The position numbers and the translations under genes were made by a program. Below, piece by piece: positions 26,312-35,426 of a stretch of 45,531 nucleotides of DNA. The notes beneath the pieces are model-generated. The model searched no databases, was not told where the DNA came from, and saw only the letters and a list, made by a program, of their open reading frames with translations. Numbering within the stretch: the stretch's first letter is position 1; every line of letters starts with the position of its first letter. The DNA is from an uncultured Halomonas sp. (GTDB taxonomy: Bacteria; Pseudomonadota; Gammaproteobacteria; Pseudomonadales; Halomonadaceae): assembly GCF_947490095.1 (NCBI RefSeq), contig NZ_CANLFS010000025.1, positions 1 to 45,531 on the forward strand, given 5' to 3'.

Positions 26312-27369
26312 GGCCAGGCCCTCATTGCCAGGCCGCAGGCCGTCAACATGGCCGGCGCATCGCAGGAGAGGGCCTGCACATCGAGGCGGCGATTGACCCT
26401 CATGCGCGCCAGGGGGTTGGCAATGGAGACCGCCAGGCCATTGTCCCGGGCCAGATAGTCGGCCAGCCCAGGCAGTACGCTGGAGCCACCGGCCAGCACC
26501 ATATGACGCACCGGCTGCTGGCAACCGGTGGCGGCATAGAGCTGCAGGGAGCGCCCCACCTGCTGAACCAGGGTATCGAGGAAGGGGGCGAGAACGCCGT
26601 CCCGATAGTCATCGGGCAGGCCGCCACGCTTCTTGGCCAGGCCCGCCTCGTCGAGGCTCAAGCCGTAACGATTGCGAATCTCCTCGGTGAGCTGACGACC
26701 GCCAAACGCGGTGTCGCGACTGTAGACGACACGCCCTTGACACAACACGTGGAAGGTACTCATGGTAGCCCCGACACTCACCAGCGCCACCCCGTCGCCC
26801 TCGCCGCCGAATACCGGCAGCTGGCGATGCACTTCGGTGAAGGCGCGTTCCATGGCGAAGGTCTCGACATCCACGGCTGCCGGCGCCAGGCCGGACTGCA
26901 CGACGGCATCGGTTAGCCGGTCGATATCCTGCTGTCGGCAGGCGACCAACAGGATATCCTCCTGGTCGGGGTCGCGAGCGTTGAGCCCCAGACGCTGGAA
27001 ATCGAAGGCAACGTCGCTGAACGGAAAGGGAATATGCGTGTCTGAATCGAGCTGGATGCGCGATTCGATCTCGTCGTCACTGAGGGATGCCGGCAGCGTG
27101 AGCGTCTTGGTAATCGCCGCGCCGGCGGGCACCGCGACCACGGCCTTACGGACATAAGGCCTGGCCTGTCGCACGGCTCGAGTGAGGGCATCGACCACCT
27201 CGTCCATATCGTGGATGCGGCGCTCGACCACCGCCTGCTCACGCAGCGGCCTGACCGCATAGCTATCCACTCGGTACGTATCGCCGGCGCGCCTGAGCTC
27301 CACGAGTTTCACCGCCGCCGAGGTAATATCGACACCGATCAGCGCACCTCTGGATGCCATCAGTCCCAT
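26308..27369 (-). CDS. pilM: Type IV pilus actin-like protein PilM
   Basis: PilM is a cytoplasmic actin/FtsA-like ATPase that anchors the pilus alignment complex through PilN. The 353-residue protein has the phosphate-1 region LIGVDITSAAVKLVEL near the N-terminus, the second phosphate region around ALVSVGATMSTFHVL, and an adenosine-binding region HMVLAGGSSVLPGLADYL. Two starts are possible, 27369 (AGGG 5 nt upstream) and 27360. I prefer the first. It heads the pil operon, divergent from the penicillin-binding protein gene. Confidence 0.94.
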   Translation of the reverse strand: MGLMASRGALIGVDITSAAVKLVELRRAGDTYRVDSYAVRPLREQAVVERRIHDMDEVVDALTRAVRQARPYVRKAVVAVPAGAAITKTLTLPASLSDDEIESRIQLDSDTHIPFPFSDVAFDFQRLGLNARDPDQEDILLVACRQQDIDRLTDAVVQSGLAPAAVDVETFAMERAFTEVHRQLPVFGGEGDGVALVSVGATMSTFHVLCQGRVVYSRDTAFGGRQLTEEIRNRYGLSLDEAGLAKKRGGLPDDYRDGVLAPFLDTLVQQVGRSLQLYAATGCQQPVRHMVLAGGSSVLPGLADYLARDNGLAVSIANPLARMRVNRRLDVQALSCDAPAMLTACGLAMRAWP

Positions 27370-27494
27370 GTCGACCCTGCCCTGCCGGGTCCGCGACTCC
27401 CGGAGTTGTTATAATGCCTGCCTCGACTCCCAGGCAGGTCCCGATGGTTATTCTGCCTTGCCGCATGAGGCCCAGGCACTTGCCATGGCGCGTA

Positions 27495-27527
27495 CGGCAA
27501 CCATGCGGCAACCATGCGGCAACCATG
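27495..27527. repeat. Three tandem 11-bp repeats between pilM and mrcA
   Basis: CGGCAACCATG occurs three times head to tail (27495, 27506, 27517) in the divergent gap between pilM and mrcA. The 11-bp period is one DNA helical turn, so the copies face the same side of the helix. They could be binding sites for a regulator, or simply slippage. Confidence 0.7.
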
Positions 27528-27569
27528 AAACCAGTATCGCCAATGCTGGTGACCCGGGCCTCAGCTTCC

Positions 27570-27575
27570 TATAAT
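27570..27575 (+). promoter_or_regulatory. Possible -10 of mrcA
   Basis: A perfect TATAAT lies 71 nt upstream of the mrcA ATG, with a weak -35 (GGTGAC) about 17 nt before it. A second TATAAT at 27410-27415 also points toward mrcA. Either could be used. Confidence 0.45.
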
Positions 27576-27645
27576 GGCCGCGCAACCGGACGTCTCGTCA
27601 TCGCTTCACATCCGCTCCAGTTCCCTGCATGGACACCGCCTCTTC

Positions 27646-30162
27646 ATGACGTTTATCAGAACCCTACTCTTCTCCCTAGTCTGGCTCACAATCTCGCTGA
27701 TTGCCGCGGCCGGACTCGGTGTCGTGGGCGCCGCCCTCTATTTCACGCCCGGGCTTCCCGACGTGCGCCAGCTCCAGGGCTTCGAGCTGCACTCCCCCCT
27801 GCGCATCTATACCCGCGATGACAAGCTGATCGGCGAATACGGCGAGGAACGTCGCCTGCCGGTCGATCATGAAGACATTCCCGCCGAGTTCATCGAGGCC
27901 CTGCTGGCCGCCGAGGACGATGGCTTCTACGCGCATCGCGGCGTCGACCCCATGGGCCTGCTGAGGGCGGCCGGCGAGCTCGTGGTCAGCGGCGGTGAGA
28001 TTCAATCCGGTGGCTCCACCATCACCATGCAGGTGGCGCGCAACTATCTGCTGACCCTGGATCGCACCTTTACCCGCAAGATTCGCGAGATCCTGCTCGC
28101 CCTGCAGATGGAGCAGGTGCTCAGCAAGGAGGAGATCCTCGAGCTCTACGTCAACAAGATCTTCCTTGGCCACCGCGCCTACGGCATCGCCGCCGCCGCC
28201 GAGATCTACTATGACCGCCCCCTCGCCGAGCTGACCCTTGCCGAGAAGGCCATGATTGCGGGCCTGCCCAAGGCACCCTCCAACTTCAACCCGCTGACCA
28301 ACCCGGAACGCGCGCTGATTCGTCGTAACTGGATCCTGTTTCGCATGCGCGAGCTGGGGCATATCGACCAGGCTACCTACGACGAGGCCGTCCAGGCGCC
28401 GATCACCGCCGAACGCTACGTGGCCCAGACCGAGGTCAATGCCGACTATGTGGCCGAGATGGCCCGCCAGTATGCCGTGGACCGCTTCGGCGCGAGCGAG
28501 GCCTATACCGGGGGCTACAGCATCACCACCAGCCTGAGCAGCGAGCTCCAGCCCATGGCGCGCAACGCGCTTGCCCAGGGCCTGATCGACTACGACACCC
28601 GCCATGGCTGGCGCGGTCCGGAGGAAGAATCGCTGCCACCGAGCCTGGCCGAGGCCCAGGATCGCACCGAGCGCAGCGGCCTGGAGGAAGAGCTGGACGA
28701 GTCCCCCGAGGTCCTGGAGACCGCCCGCCGGGCGGCCGAGCGCAGTGAGGTCCGCGTCGAGGGCATCGACGGTGACGTCAGCAACTGGGTGCAGGTCCTG
28801 GATCGCACGCCGCGCTATGGCCTGCTCCACCCGGCCATCGTGGTGGAGAGCGAAGGGCGCCAGATGCGCGTGCTGATGCCCGAGGGCGAGCTGCGCACCA
28901 TCGAATGGGATGGCCTCTCCTGGGCTCGCGAGTATCGCAGTGCCCGATACCGCGGCTCCCAGCCGGGCTCGGCGTCCGAGATCGCCGGCCGTGGTGACCT
29001 GGTGCGCGTCATGGCGCGCGAAGACGGCAGCCTGCGTCTGGCCCAGCGCCCGGACGCCGAAGGCTCGCTGGTGGTGATGCAACCCGATACCGGTGCCATC
29101 CTCGCCCTCCAGGGCGGCTTCGACTTCAACGCCAGCAAGTTCAACCGCGCCGTGCAGGCCCGCCGCCAGTCGGGCTCCATCTTCAAGCCCTTCATCTATC
29201 TCGCGGCCCTCGAGAGCGGCACGATGACGGCCGCCAGCGTGGTCAACGACGCCCCGGTCGTGATCAACGACGGCAGCAATGAACTGTGGCGCCCGGTCAA
29301 CGCCAGCGGCGACTTCCTCGGCCCGATGCGCCTGCGTAACGCCCTCGCCCGCTCCCGCAACCTGGTCACCATCCGCGTGTTGCGCGAGGTAGGCCTGAGC
29401 GAGACCATCACCTTCCTCGAGGACTTCGGCTTCGACGAGTCACGCCTGCCCCACGGCCTGTCGCTGGCCCTGGGTAGCGCCAGCCTGACGCCCCTGGAGA
29501 TGACCCGTGCCTATGCGATACTGGCCAACGGCGGCTTCAAGGTCTCCCCCTGGTTCATCAAGCGCGTCACCAAGGACAAGACTCTCGTGGAGGAGACACT
29601 CACCGCCGTGGCTTGTCGCGACTGTGGCCCCGGCGAGGAGGAAGTGACCCTCGACGGCGAGCGCCATCCCGTTGCCGAGCGCGTGGTCGACCCGATCAAC
29701 CTCTATATCCTGCGCGACATACTGCGCGACGTCATCGAGAACGGCACCGCGCGGCGCGCCCTGAAACTGAACCGCGAAGACATCGTCGGCAAGACCGGCA
29801 CCACCAACGGTCAGCGTGACACCTGGTTCGCCGGCTTCAACAACGACCTGGTGACCACGGTCTGGCTGGGCAAGGACGACAACACCACCACCGCCGAGTA
29901 CGGCTCCAGCGCCGCCCTGCCCATCTGGATGGCTTTCATGGGCGAGGCCCTCGATGGGAAGCCGCCGGCAATGCCGGAGGCGCCGGAGGCGCTGGTCACC
30001 GCCCGGGTCGACCCCGAGACCGGTAGGCGCCTGTCCAGCGGGGGCATCAGCGAGCTCTTCCACCCCGACCACCTGCCCGACCAACAGCCTCGCCGGGTGG
30101 AGCGCGAGGTCGAGCAGCACAGCGGCTCCCAGGGAACCGGCGCCTACGAGGCGATCTTCTAA
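27646..30162 (+). CDS. mrcA: Penicillin-binding protein 1A
   Basis: This bifunctional class A enzyme polymerises glycan strands and cross-links peptides on the outer face of the inner membrane. From ATG at 27646 it has 838 residues. A transmembrane segment covers about residues 7-32. The glycosyltransferase domain has catalytic Glu90 (AAEDDGF) and GGSTITMQ. An OB-like insert follows near 310-430. The transpeptidase has the SxxK Ser at about 511 (GSIFKP), an SRN motif and KTGTT from 716. The frame is open 24 codons upstream, but those residues are unlike the family. The acidic C-terminal tail varies. The gene is also called ponA in Pseudomonas. Confidence 0.96.
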   Translation: MTFIRTLLFSLVWLTISLIAAAGLGVVGAALYFTPGLPDVRQLQGFELHSPLRIYTRDDKLIGEYGEERRLPVDHEDIPAEFIEALLAAEDDGFYAHRGVDPMGLLRAAGELVVSGGEIQSGGSTITMQVARNYLLTLDRTFTRKIREILLALQMEQVLSKEEILELYVNKIFLGHRAYGIAAAAEIYYDRPLAELTLAEKAMIAGLPKAPSNFNPLTNPERALIRRNWILFRMRELGHIDQATYDEAVQAPITAERYVAQTEVNADYVAEMARQYAVDRFGASEAYTGGYSITTSLSSELQPMARNALAQGLIDYDTRHGWRGPEEESLPPSLAEAQDRTERSGLEEELDESPEVLETARRAAERSEVRVEGIDGDVSNWVQVLDRTPRYGLLHPAIVVESEGRQMRVLMPEGELRTIEWDGLSWAREYRSARYRGSQPGSASEIAGRGDLVRVMAREDGSLRLAQRPDAEGSLVVMQPDTGAILALQGGFDFNASKFNRAVQARRQSGSIFKPFIYLAALESGTMTAASVVNDAPVVINDGSNELWRPVNASGDFLGPMRLRNALARSRNLVTIRVLREVGLSETITFLEDFGFDESRLPHGLSLALGSASLTPLEMTRAYAILANGGFKVSPWFIKRVTKDKTLVEETLTAVACRDCGPGEEEVTLDGERHPVAERVVDPINLYILRDILRDVIENGTARRALKLNREDIVGKTGTTNGQRDTWFAGFNNDLVTTVWLGKDDNTTTAEYGSSAALPIWMAFMGEALDGKPPAMPEAPEALVTARVDPETGRRLSSGGISELFHPDHLPDQQPRRVEREVEQHSGSQGTGAYEAIF

Positions 30163-30175
30163 TATTTCGCCTCAT

Positions 30176-30191
30176 CCCGGCATGCGCCGGG
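30176..30191. terminator. Hairpin after mrcA
   Basis: CCCGGC (30176-30181) pairs with GCCGGG (30186-30191) around ATGC, 14 nt after the mrcA stop. No T-run follows, so it is only a possible terminator or stability hairpin. Confidence 0.3.
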
Positions 30192-30272
30192 AGCGGCGCG
30201 GAGGCCCCGCCCCTTGAGTGCCTCACGCGCCGCTCACCGCTTTCAATAACTGGCAACCCCGGAGACCGACCA

Positions 30273-31040
30273 TTGCCGTCTTCCGCGACACGATCCTGGA
30301 TATCTGGATGGCTGGCGCTGTTAGGCCTGTTAGGCGTCGCTGACAAGGCGCAGCCCAGCCCCTTCTACGCACCGCCGCTGCCCGACGAGGACGACCGGGC
30401 CTTCAGCGGCAACATCGAACTGGGCTATACCCAGCTGTCGGGCAACACCGACAGCCAGACCCTGATCGCGAAGGGGCAATTCGCCTGGCTAACCGGCAGC
30501 TGGACGCATACCCTGCGCGGCGAAGTGCGCAATGTCAGCCGTGACGGCGAGACCAGTGCCGAGCAGTATCTGGTGGCCGGCCGCGAGCGCTTTAATCTCC
30601 AGGGCCCCCACTACCTCTTTGGCTTCGCTCGCGCGGAACGGGACCGCTTCAGTGGCTATGACCATCAATTCACCACCATCGGCGGCTACGGACGCGACCT
30701 GGTCGACAATGTGCGTCATCGACTCTCGCTGGAAGCGGGTCCGGGCTACCGCTACGACCGCATCGAAGGGGGGAAGGAAAGCGCCTCACTGGGCGTGGCA
30801 TACGGCGCACTGGCCTACGAATGGGCTTTCACGAAGACCTCCAGCCTGGAACAGGAACTGTCAATGGAGGTCACCGACGACAACACCACCTCGCGCTCAT
30901 TATCGTCGCTCACCGCCCGACTCAACTCACACCTGGCCTTGAAGCTATCCCATGAGATCAAGGCCACCTCGCGCCCGCCGGCGGACGCCGAGGCACACAC
31001 CGACCACACCACCAGCGCCTCTATTCTCTATGACTGGTAA
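30273..31040 (+). CDS. DUF481-family outer-membrane protein (YdiY-like)
   Basis: This 255-residue protein has a signal peptide (hydrophobic about 10-22, cleavage near AQP at 26-28) and then alternating beta strands ending in an aromatic residue (SILYDW), as in outer-membrane barrels. The segment NIELGYTQLSGNTDSQTL is the typical DUF481 opening. The start is TTG at 30273, supported by GGAG 8 nt upstream and by the absence of any early ATG. It follows mrcA by 110 nt on the same strand. The function of the family is poorly known. The assignment rests on sequence resemblance from memory. Confidence 0.82.
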   Translation: MPSSATRSWISGWLALLGLLGVADKAQPSPFYAPPLPDEDDRAFSGNIELGYTQLSGNTDSQTLIAKGQFAWLTGSWTHTLRGEVRNVSRDGETSAEQYLVAGRERFNLQGPHYLFGFARAERDRFSGYDHQFTTIGGYGRDLVDNVRHRLSLEAGPGYRYDRIEGGKESASLGVAYGALAYEWAFTKTSSLEQELSMEVTDDNTTSRSLSSLTARLNSHLALKLSHEIKATSRPPADAEAHTDHTTSASILYDW

Positions 31041-31059
31041 CCCGGTGGCGCCCAGACAC

Positions 31060-31085
31060 TGACGCCGGCTCCAGGGCCGGCGTCA
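31060..31085. terminator. Hairpin between convergent DUF481 gene and maeB
   Basis: TGACGCCGGC (31060-31069) pairs perfectly with GCCGGCGTCA (31076-31085). It lies between the two stop codons and could serve both strands. It lacks a T-run on either side. Confidence 0.5.
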
Positions 31086-31113
31086 TCATGAAGAGCGGCG
31101 AGCCCACCGGGGC

Positions 31114-32382
31114 TCAGACGCCATAGACCTCATCCACGGCCTTCAGCGGATAGTGGGAAGGATAGGGCTTGCGCGCCACGCCGGAGTCCACCGCCGCCTG
31201 GGCCACGGCGGACGTCACCCGATCAAGCAGGCGCACGTCGACCGGTGTGGGAATGATGTAGTCGCGACCGAAGCTCATGCTTTCCCTGCCATAGGCCTCG
31301 AGCACCGCTTCGGGCACCGGCTCACGCGCCAGGTCCTTGAGCGCATGCACCGCCGCCACCTTCATCTCTTCGTTGATGCGCGTGGCACGTACATCCAGGG
31401 CGCCGCGGAAAATGAACGGGAAGCCCAGCACGTTGTTGACCTGATTGGGATAATCCGAGCGCCCGGTGGCCATGATGACATCGTCACGGGTCTGATGAGC
31501 GAGCGCCGGATGAATTTCCGGGTCCGGATTGGTGCAGGCGAAGACCACGGGGTTCGGCGCCATCTTGTGCAGATGGTCGGCAGTCATCAGGCCCGGGCCG
31601 GAGAGCCCCACGAAGACGTCGGCACCGTCGATGGCATCGTCGAGTGTGCGCTTGTCGGTCTCCACGGCGAACATCGCCTTGTACTGATTGAGATCCTCAC
31701 GCCCGCTGTGGATCACGCCCTTGCGATCGAGCATCACGATGTTCTCGGAGCGCGCCCCGCAGGAAACCAGCAGCTTCATGCAGGCAATGGCCGCCGCACC
31801 GGCCCCCATGCAGACGACCCTCGCCTCTGACAGGTCCTTGCCGGCGAGGTCCAGGGCGTTCAGCATGCCGGCCGCGGTGACGATGGCCGTGCCGTGCTGG
31901 TCGTCATGAAACACCGGGATGTTGCACTGCTCGATAAGCACCCGCTCGATCTCGAAGCACTCGGGCGCCTTGATATCCTCGAGATTGATGCCTCCCCAGG
32001 AGTCGGCGATGCGGGCCACCGTATCGATAAAGGCCTGAGGACTCTCGGCATTGACCTCGATATCGACGGAGTTGATGCCGGCGAATCGCTTGAACAGCAC
32101 CCCCTTGCCTTCCATGACCGGCTTGCTGGCCAGCGGCCCCAGGTTGCCCAGGCCCAGGATGGCGGTGCCATCGGAGATGACCGCCACCAGGTTGCCCTTG
32201 CCGGTATAGCGATAGGCATTTTCCGGGTCCCGGGCGATCTCACGCACCGGCTCGGCCACGCCAGGGCTGTAAGCCAGTGCCAGGTCCCTGGCCGTTGCGG
32301 TGGGCTTGGTCAGCTCGATGGTGAGCTTTCCGGGAATGGGTTTTGCGTGGTAATCAAGCGCCGCCTGTCTTGCGTCAGTCAT
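31114..32382 (-). CDS. maeB: Malic enzyme (NADP-type, short form)
   Basis: The enzyme decarboxylates malate to pyruvate and makes NAD(P)H. The 422-residue protein has the malic-enzyme N-terminal domain ([19 protein letters not shown], the catalytic Lys in [23 protein letters not shown]) and the NAD(P)-binding domain ([27 protein letters not shown]). It lacks the phosphotransacetylase-like C-terminal domain of the roughly 760-residue E. coli MaeB, and matches the short Pseudomonas type. Substrate cofactor preference is inferred. It has its own promoter between it and rpmE. Confidence 0.9.
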   Translation of the reverse strand: MTDARQAALDYHAKPIPGKLTIELTKPTATARDLALAYSPGVAEPVREIARDPENAYRYTGKGNLVAVISDGTAILGLGNLGPLASKPVMEGKGVLFKRFAGINSVDIEVNAESPQAFIDTVARIADSWGGINLEDIKAPECFEIERVLIEQCNIPVFHDDQHGTAIVTAAGMLNALDLAGKDLSEARVVCMGAGAAAIACMKLLVSCGARSENIVMLDRKGVIHSGREDLNQYKAMFAVETDKRTLDDAIDGADVFVGLSGPGLMTADHLHKMAPNPVVFACTNPDPEIHPALAHQTRDDVIMATGRSDYPNQVNNVLGFPFIFRGALDVRATRINEEMKVAAVHALKDLAREPVPEAVLEAYGRESMSFGRDYIIPTPVDVRLLDRVTSAVAQAAVDSGVARKPYPSHYPLKAVDEVYGV

Positions 32383-32416
32383 ACTCGAAATCCGTCGGGA
32401 GGTGTCGTGTCGAGCA

Positions 32417-32445
32417 AGTATAGAAAATTATTCCACTACTGAACA
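32417..32445 (-). promoter_or_regulatory. Probable maeB promoter
   Basis: On the minus strand TGTTCA (32440-32445) and TATACT (32417-32422) are 17 nt apart and end 35 nt upstream of the maeB ATG. The -10 is strong and the -35 weak. The site lies just after the rpmE terminator. Confidence 0.5.
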
Positions 32446-32485
32446 GAGCCAGGCCTCGCGCCGGTTGAAGGCGCCATAAAACGCG

Positions 32486-32510
32486 AAAACCCGCCATGAA
32501 GGCGGGTTCT
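32486..32510 (-). terminator. Rho-independent terminator of rpmE
   Basis: On the minus strand AACCCGCC and GGCGGGTT (32501-32508 and 32488-32495) form an 8-bp stem with a 5-nt loop, ending in TTTT. It begins about 30 nt after the rpmE stop and separates rpmE from maeB. Confidence 0.85.
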
Positions 32511-32538
32511 CGAGACGGCTGACCGCAAGCGGTCGCAA

Positions 32539-32751
32539 TCAGCGCTTGAGGGCGGCGCCAAAACGCTTGTTGAAGCGCTCGACGCGACCACCGGTGGTCG
32601 CCTGCTTCTGCTTGCCGGTGTAGAAGGGGTGGCACTGAGAGCAGACGTCCAGCTCCAGGTTACGACCGGCCGTCGAGCCGACATCGAAGGTAGCGCCGCA
32701 GGAGCAGGTCGCGCTGATTGTCTTGTATTCGGGGTGGATACCTTGTTTCAT
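32539..32751 (-). CDS. rpmE: 50S ribosomal protein L31
   Basis: This is a small protein of the large ribosomal subunit. From ATG at 32751 ([12 protein letters not shown]) it has 70 residues. It is the zinc-containing form, with Cys16, Cys18, Cys37 and Cys40 in the family's C-x-C and C-x2-C arrangement. The frame is open upstream to 32853, but that part has no resemblance to L31. It is transcribed divergently from priA, as in Pseudomonas and E. coli. Confidence 0.97.
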   Translation of the reverse strand: MKQGIHPEYKTISATCSCGATFDVGSTAGRNLELDVCSQCHPFYTGKQKQATTGGRVERFNKRFGAALKR

Positions 32752-32934
32752 CTTGAGCCTCGTTGCGCTGTATGCCGCCACCCGATCCTGTGCCGAGCAC
32801 CGCATACGGTTGTCTATCGTTTGCCGGCAACTGGCCAAGCAGTTGTCGGGCAATCATGTCACTCACCGGATCCCCAAGCGCCAGCCAGGCGCCGGGGAGC
32901 GCCGCATTCTACCAGAGCCATCGCCGGAGGCCAA

Positions 32935-35169
32935 TTGTCCGAATCCCCCGCCCCCCGCGTGCTGCGCGTCGCCATTCCCTCGCCGCTTCACCGCCTCTTT
33001 GACTATCGCCCCGCCCGCGAAGCGCCGGCCTGCGGCTGGCAACCCGGGTTACGAGTCCGGGTCTCCTTCGGCCGTCGCGAGGTGGTCGGCATCGTGGTGG
33101 AGTGCCGCGCCCAGAGCGACCTCCCCCTGGCCGACCTCAAGCCGGTGACGGCCTGCCTGGATGACGCCCCGCTGCCGCAGGATTGGCTATGGCTATGCCG
33201 TTTCACCGCTCGCTATTACCAGCACCCGCTGGGCGACACCCTGCATCAGGCGCTGCCGGTATTGCTGCGCCAGGGCCGCGCCCTGGCGGCACGCATTCGC
33301 GAGCGGTGGTGCCTCACCCCCGCGGGGCATGCCACCGACGGCGATACCCTGTCCCGCGCCCCGCGCCAGGCGGCCCTGCTGGAGATGCTGCGCCAGCACC
33401 CTCACGGCCTGGCCAGCCCGGCGATTCTCGCCCAATCCTTCAGCCGCGATCAGCTCAAGGCCCTGGCCGCCAAGAACCTTATCGAACGCCACGCCGAGCC
33501 TCTCACCGCCGCTCCCCAGCCCGATGCCGATCATCTGCTGGCCGACCCGGCACTGCCGCTCAACCGCGAGCAGGCCCAGGCCCTCTCCGCCCTGCATGAG
33601 GGACTCGATGCCTATCACCCCTGCCTGCTTGACGGGGTGACCGGAAGCGGCAAGACCGAGGTCTACCTGCAACTGATCGAGGCGGTGGTGGGCCGCCACC
33701 GCCAGGCGCTGATACTGGTACCGGAGATCGGCCTCACGCCCCAGACCCTGGCACGCTTCCGCAAGCGCTTCCGGGTCCCGGTGGTGGCGCTGCATTCGGG
33801 CCTTACCGACCACGAGCGGCTGGATGCCTGGGAGGCCGCCGCCAGCGGCCGGGCCCCCATCGTGATCGGTACCCGCTCGGCGATCTTCACCCCCCTGGCC
33901 CGCCCCGGGGCGATCATCGTCGACGAGGAACACGACGCCTCCTACAAGCAGCAGGACGGACTGCGCTACCATGCCCGGGACCTTGCCGTAGCCCGCGCCC
34001 ACCGCCACGGCATCCCGTTGCTGCTGGGCAGCGCGACCCCGTCGCTCGAGAGCCTGGCCCGTGCCCACCGCGGCGAATGGCGCCACCTGCCACTGACTCG
34101 CCGCGCCACTCGCCATGCCCCCGCCAAGCTGGAGCTGCTCGACCTGCGTGGGCGCCCGCGCCTGGGTGGCCTGGCGCCTCCCGCCCTGGAGGCCATCGCG
34201 GAGACGCTCGAGGCCGGCCATCAGGTGCTGGTCTTCATCAACCGCCGCGGGTTCGCCCCGACCCTGGCCTGCCACGCCTGCGGCTGGCTCGCCGAATGCG
34301 ATGCCTGTGACGCCCGCATGACCCTGCACCGCCAGCCACCGCTGCTGGCCTGCCACCACTGCGACCGCCGCCGCGCCCTGCCGGAGAGCTGCCCCGAATG
34401 CGGCAGCATCGATCTGCGCCCACTGGGTAGCGGCACGGAACGCACCGAAGAGACCCTCGCCGAACGCTTCCCCAGAGTGCCGGTACACCGCATCGACCGC
34501 GACAGCACACGACGCCGCGATGCCTTCGCCAACACCCTGGCCGAGGTCCGCCGCGGCGACCCCTGCCTGCTGGTCGGCACCCAGATGCTGGCCAAGGGGC
34601 ACCACCTGCCCCACGTCACCCTGGTCGTGGTGGTCAATGCGGACACCGGCCTCTATGCCAGTGACTTCCGCGCCCTGGAGCAGGGGGCCCAGCTACTGGT
34701 GCAGGTGGCCGGCCGCGCCGGCCGCGCCGCACATCCCGGCCGGGTGCTGGTCCAGACGATGCATCCCGACGACCCTCACCTGCGCCTGCTGGCCGAGCGC
34801 GGCTATGCCGCCCTCGCCGGCCGGCTGCTGGAGGAACGTCGTGCCGCCGCCTTGCCGCCCTTTCGCTTCCTGGCCCTGCTGCGTCTGGAAGGCGCCAAGG
34901 AAGACGCCGTCGGCGCGCTGGGCCGGGACGCCGCCGCCGCCCTGCGCGCCTGGCTGAGCGAACGCGGGCTGGCCGTGGACTGCCTGGGCCCGGTACCGGC
35001 ACCCATGGAGCGACGCCAGGGCCGCTATCACCTGCAATTGATGCTCGGCGCCGGAAAACGCAGCGCCCTCCACGAGGCCTGCGCCTGGCTCACCGCCTGG
35101 CTGGAGGCCACCCCCGAGGCACGCCGGATACGCTGGTCGCTGGATATCGACCCCCAGACGCTCTCCTAG
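32935..35169 (+). CDS. priA: Primosomal protein N' (replication restart helicase PriA)
   Basis: PriA is a 3'-to-5' helicase that recognises stalled forks and reloads the replisome. I place the start at TTG 32935, with GGAGG 4 nt upstream, giving 744 residues (E. coli 732). Earlier in-frame codons lie opposite rpmE and do not fit the family. The N-terminal 3'-OH-binding domain is followed by Walker A (GVTGSGKTE), DEEH, and the helicase core. The zinc-binding insert has CHAC, CDAC, CHHC and CPEC pairs. The C-terminal helicase lobe ends in QVAGRAGR. Confidence 0.95.
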   Translation: MSESPAPRVLRVAIPSPLHRLFDYRPAREAPACGWQPGLRVRVSFGRREVVGIVVECRAQSDLPLADLKPVTACLDDAPLPQDWLWLCRFTARYYQHPLGDTLHQALPVLLRQGRALAARIRERWCLTPAGHATDGDTLSRAPRQAALLEMLRQHPHGLASPAILAQSFSRDQLKALAAKNLIERHAEPLTAAPQPDADHLLADPALPLNREQAQALSALHEGLDAYHPCLLDGVTGSGKTEVYLQLIEAVVGRHRQALILVPEIGLTPQTLARFRKRFRVPVVALHSGLTDHERLDAWEAAASGRAPIVIGTRSAIFTPLARPGAIIVDEEHDASYKQQDGLRYHARDLAVARAHRHGIPLLLGSATPSLESLARAHRGEWRHLPLTRRATRHAPAKLELLDLRGRPRLGGLAPPALEAIAETLEAGHQVLVFINRRGFAPTLACHACGWLAECDACDARMTLHRQPPLLACHHCDRRRALPESCPECGSIDLRPLGSGTERTEETLAERFPRVPVHRIDRDSTRRRDAFANTLAEVRRGDPCLLVGTQMLAKGHHLPHVTLVVVVNADTGLYASDFRALEQGAQLLVQVAGRAGRAAHPGRVLVQTMHPDDPHLRLLAERGYAALAGRLLEERRAAALPPFRFLALLRLEGAKEDAVGALGRDAAAALRAWLSERGLAVDCLGPVPAPMERRQGRYHLQLMLGAGKRSALHEACAWLTAWLEATPEARRIRWSLDIDPQTLS

Positions 35170-35221
35170 CGGGACGCTGGAAAAACAGCACAAGGCTGCC
35201 AACCCGGATATCCCCCCTTTC

Positions 35222-35280
35222 TTCACGCTTCACGCTTCCAGGAGCGAAGCGACGCGCTTCCGGCTCCGGGCGTAGCCCGG
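35222..35280. repeat. Short heptamer repeat plus CCGGGC-GTA-GCCCGG hairpin
   Basis: CTTCACG occurs as 2.4 tandem 7-bp units from 35222, followed by GGAGCGAAGCG and then CCGGGC-GTA-GCCCGG (35266-35280). The same hairpin with GAA in the loop occurs at 40028-40042, next to related 7-bp repeats. The two look like copies of one intergenic element. Confidence 0.65.
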
Positions 35281-35286
35281 CCGGGC

Positions 35287-35315
35287 TTTAAAGCCGCCCC
35301 ACAATTGCCGATAAT
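35287..35315 (+). promoter_or_regulatory. Probable argS promoter
   Basis: TTTAAA (35287-35292) and GATAAT (35310-35315) are exactly 17 nt apart, about 110 nt upstream of the argS ATG. It directly follows the repeat hairpin at 35266-35280. Confidence 0.5.
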
Positions 35316-35426
35316 GGCCGGCCATGCCCATCCAGGGCTCCGTTTCCATGCCTACGCCGGGCCGAGCGCAGCGTATCGCCGGTTCATCGGCCGCTTATCC
35401 CGACGCCACAGGACATCCAACGCCCC

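Noticed and set aside
32629..32934. N-terminal extension of priA
   Set aside because: It lies opposite rpmE and the divergent promoter region. TTG at 32935 with GGAGG matches the known protein start and length.
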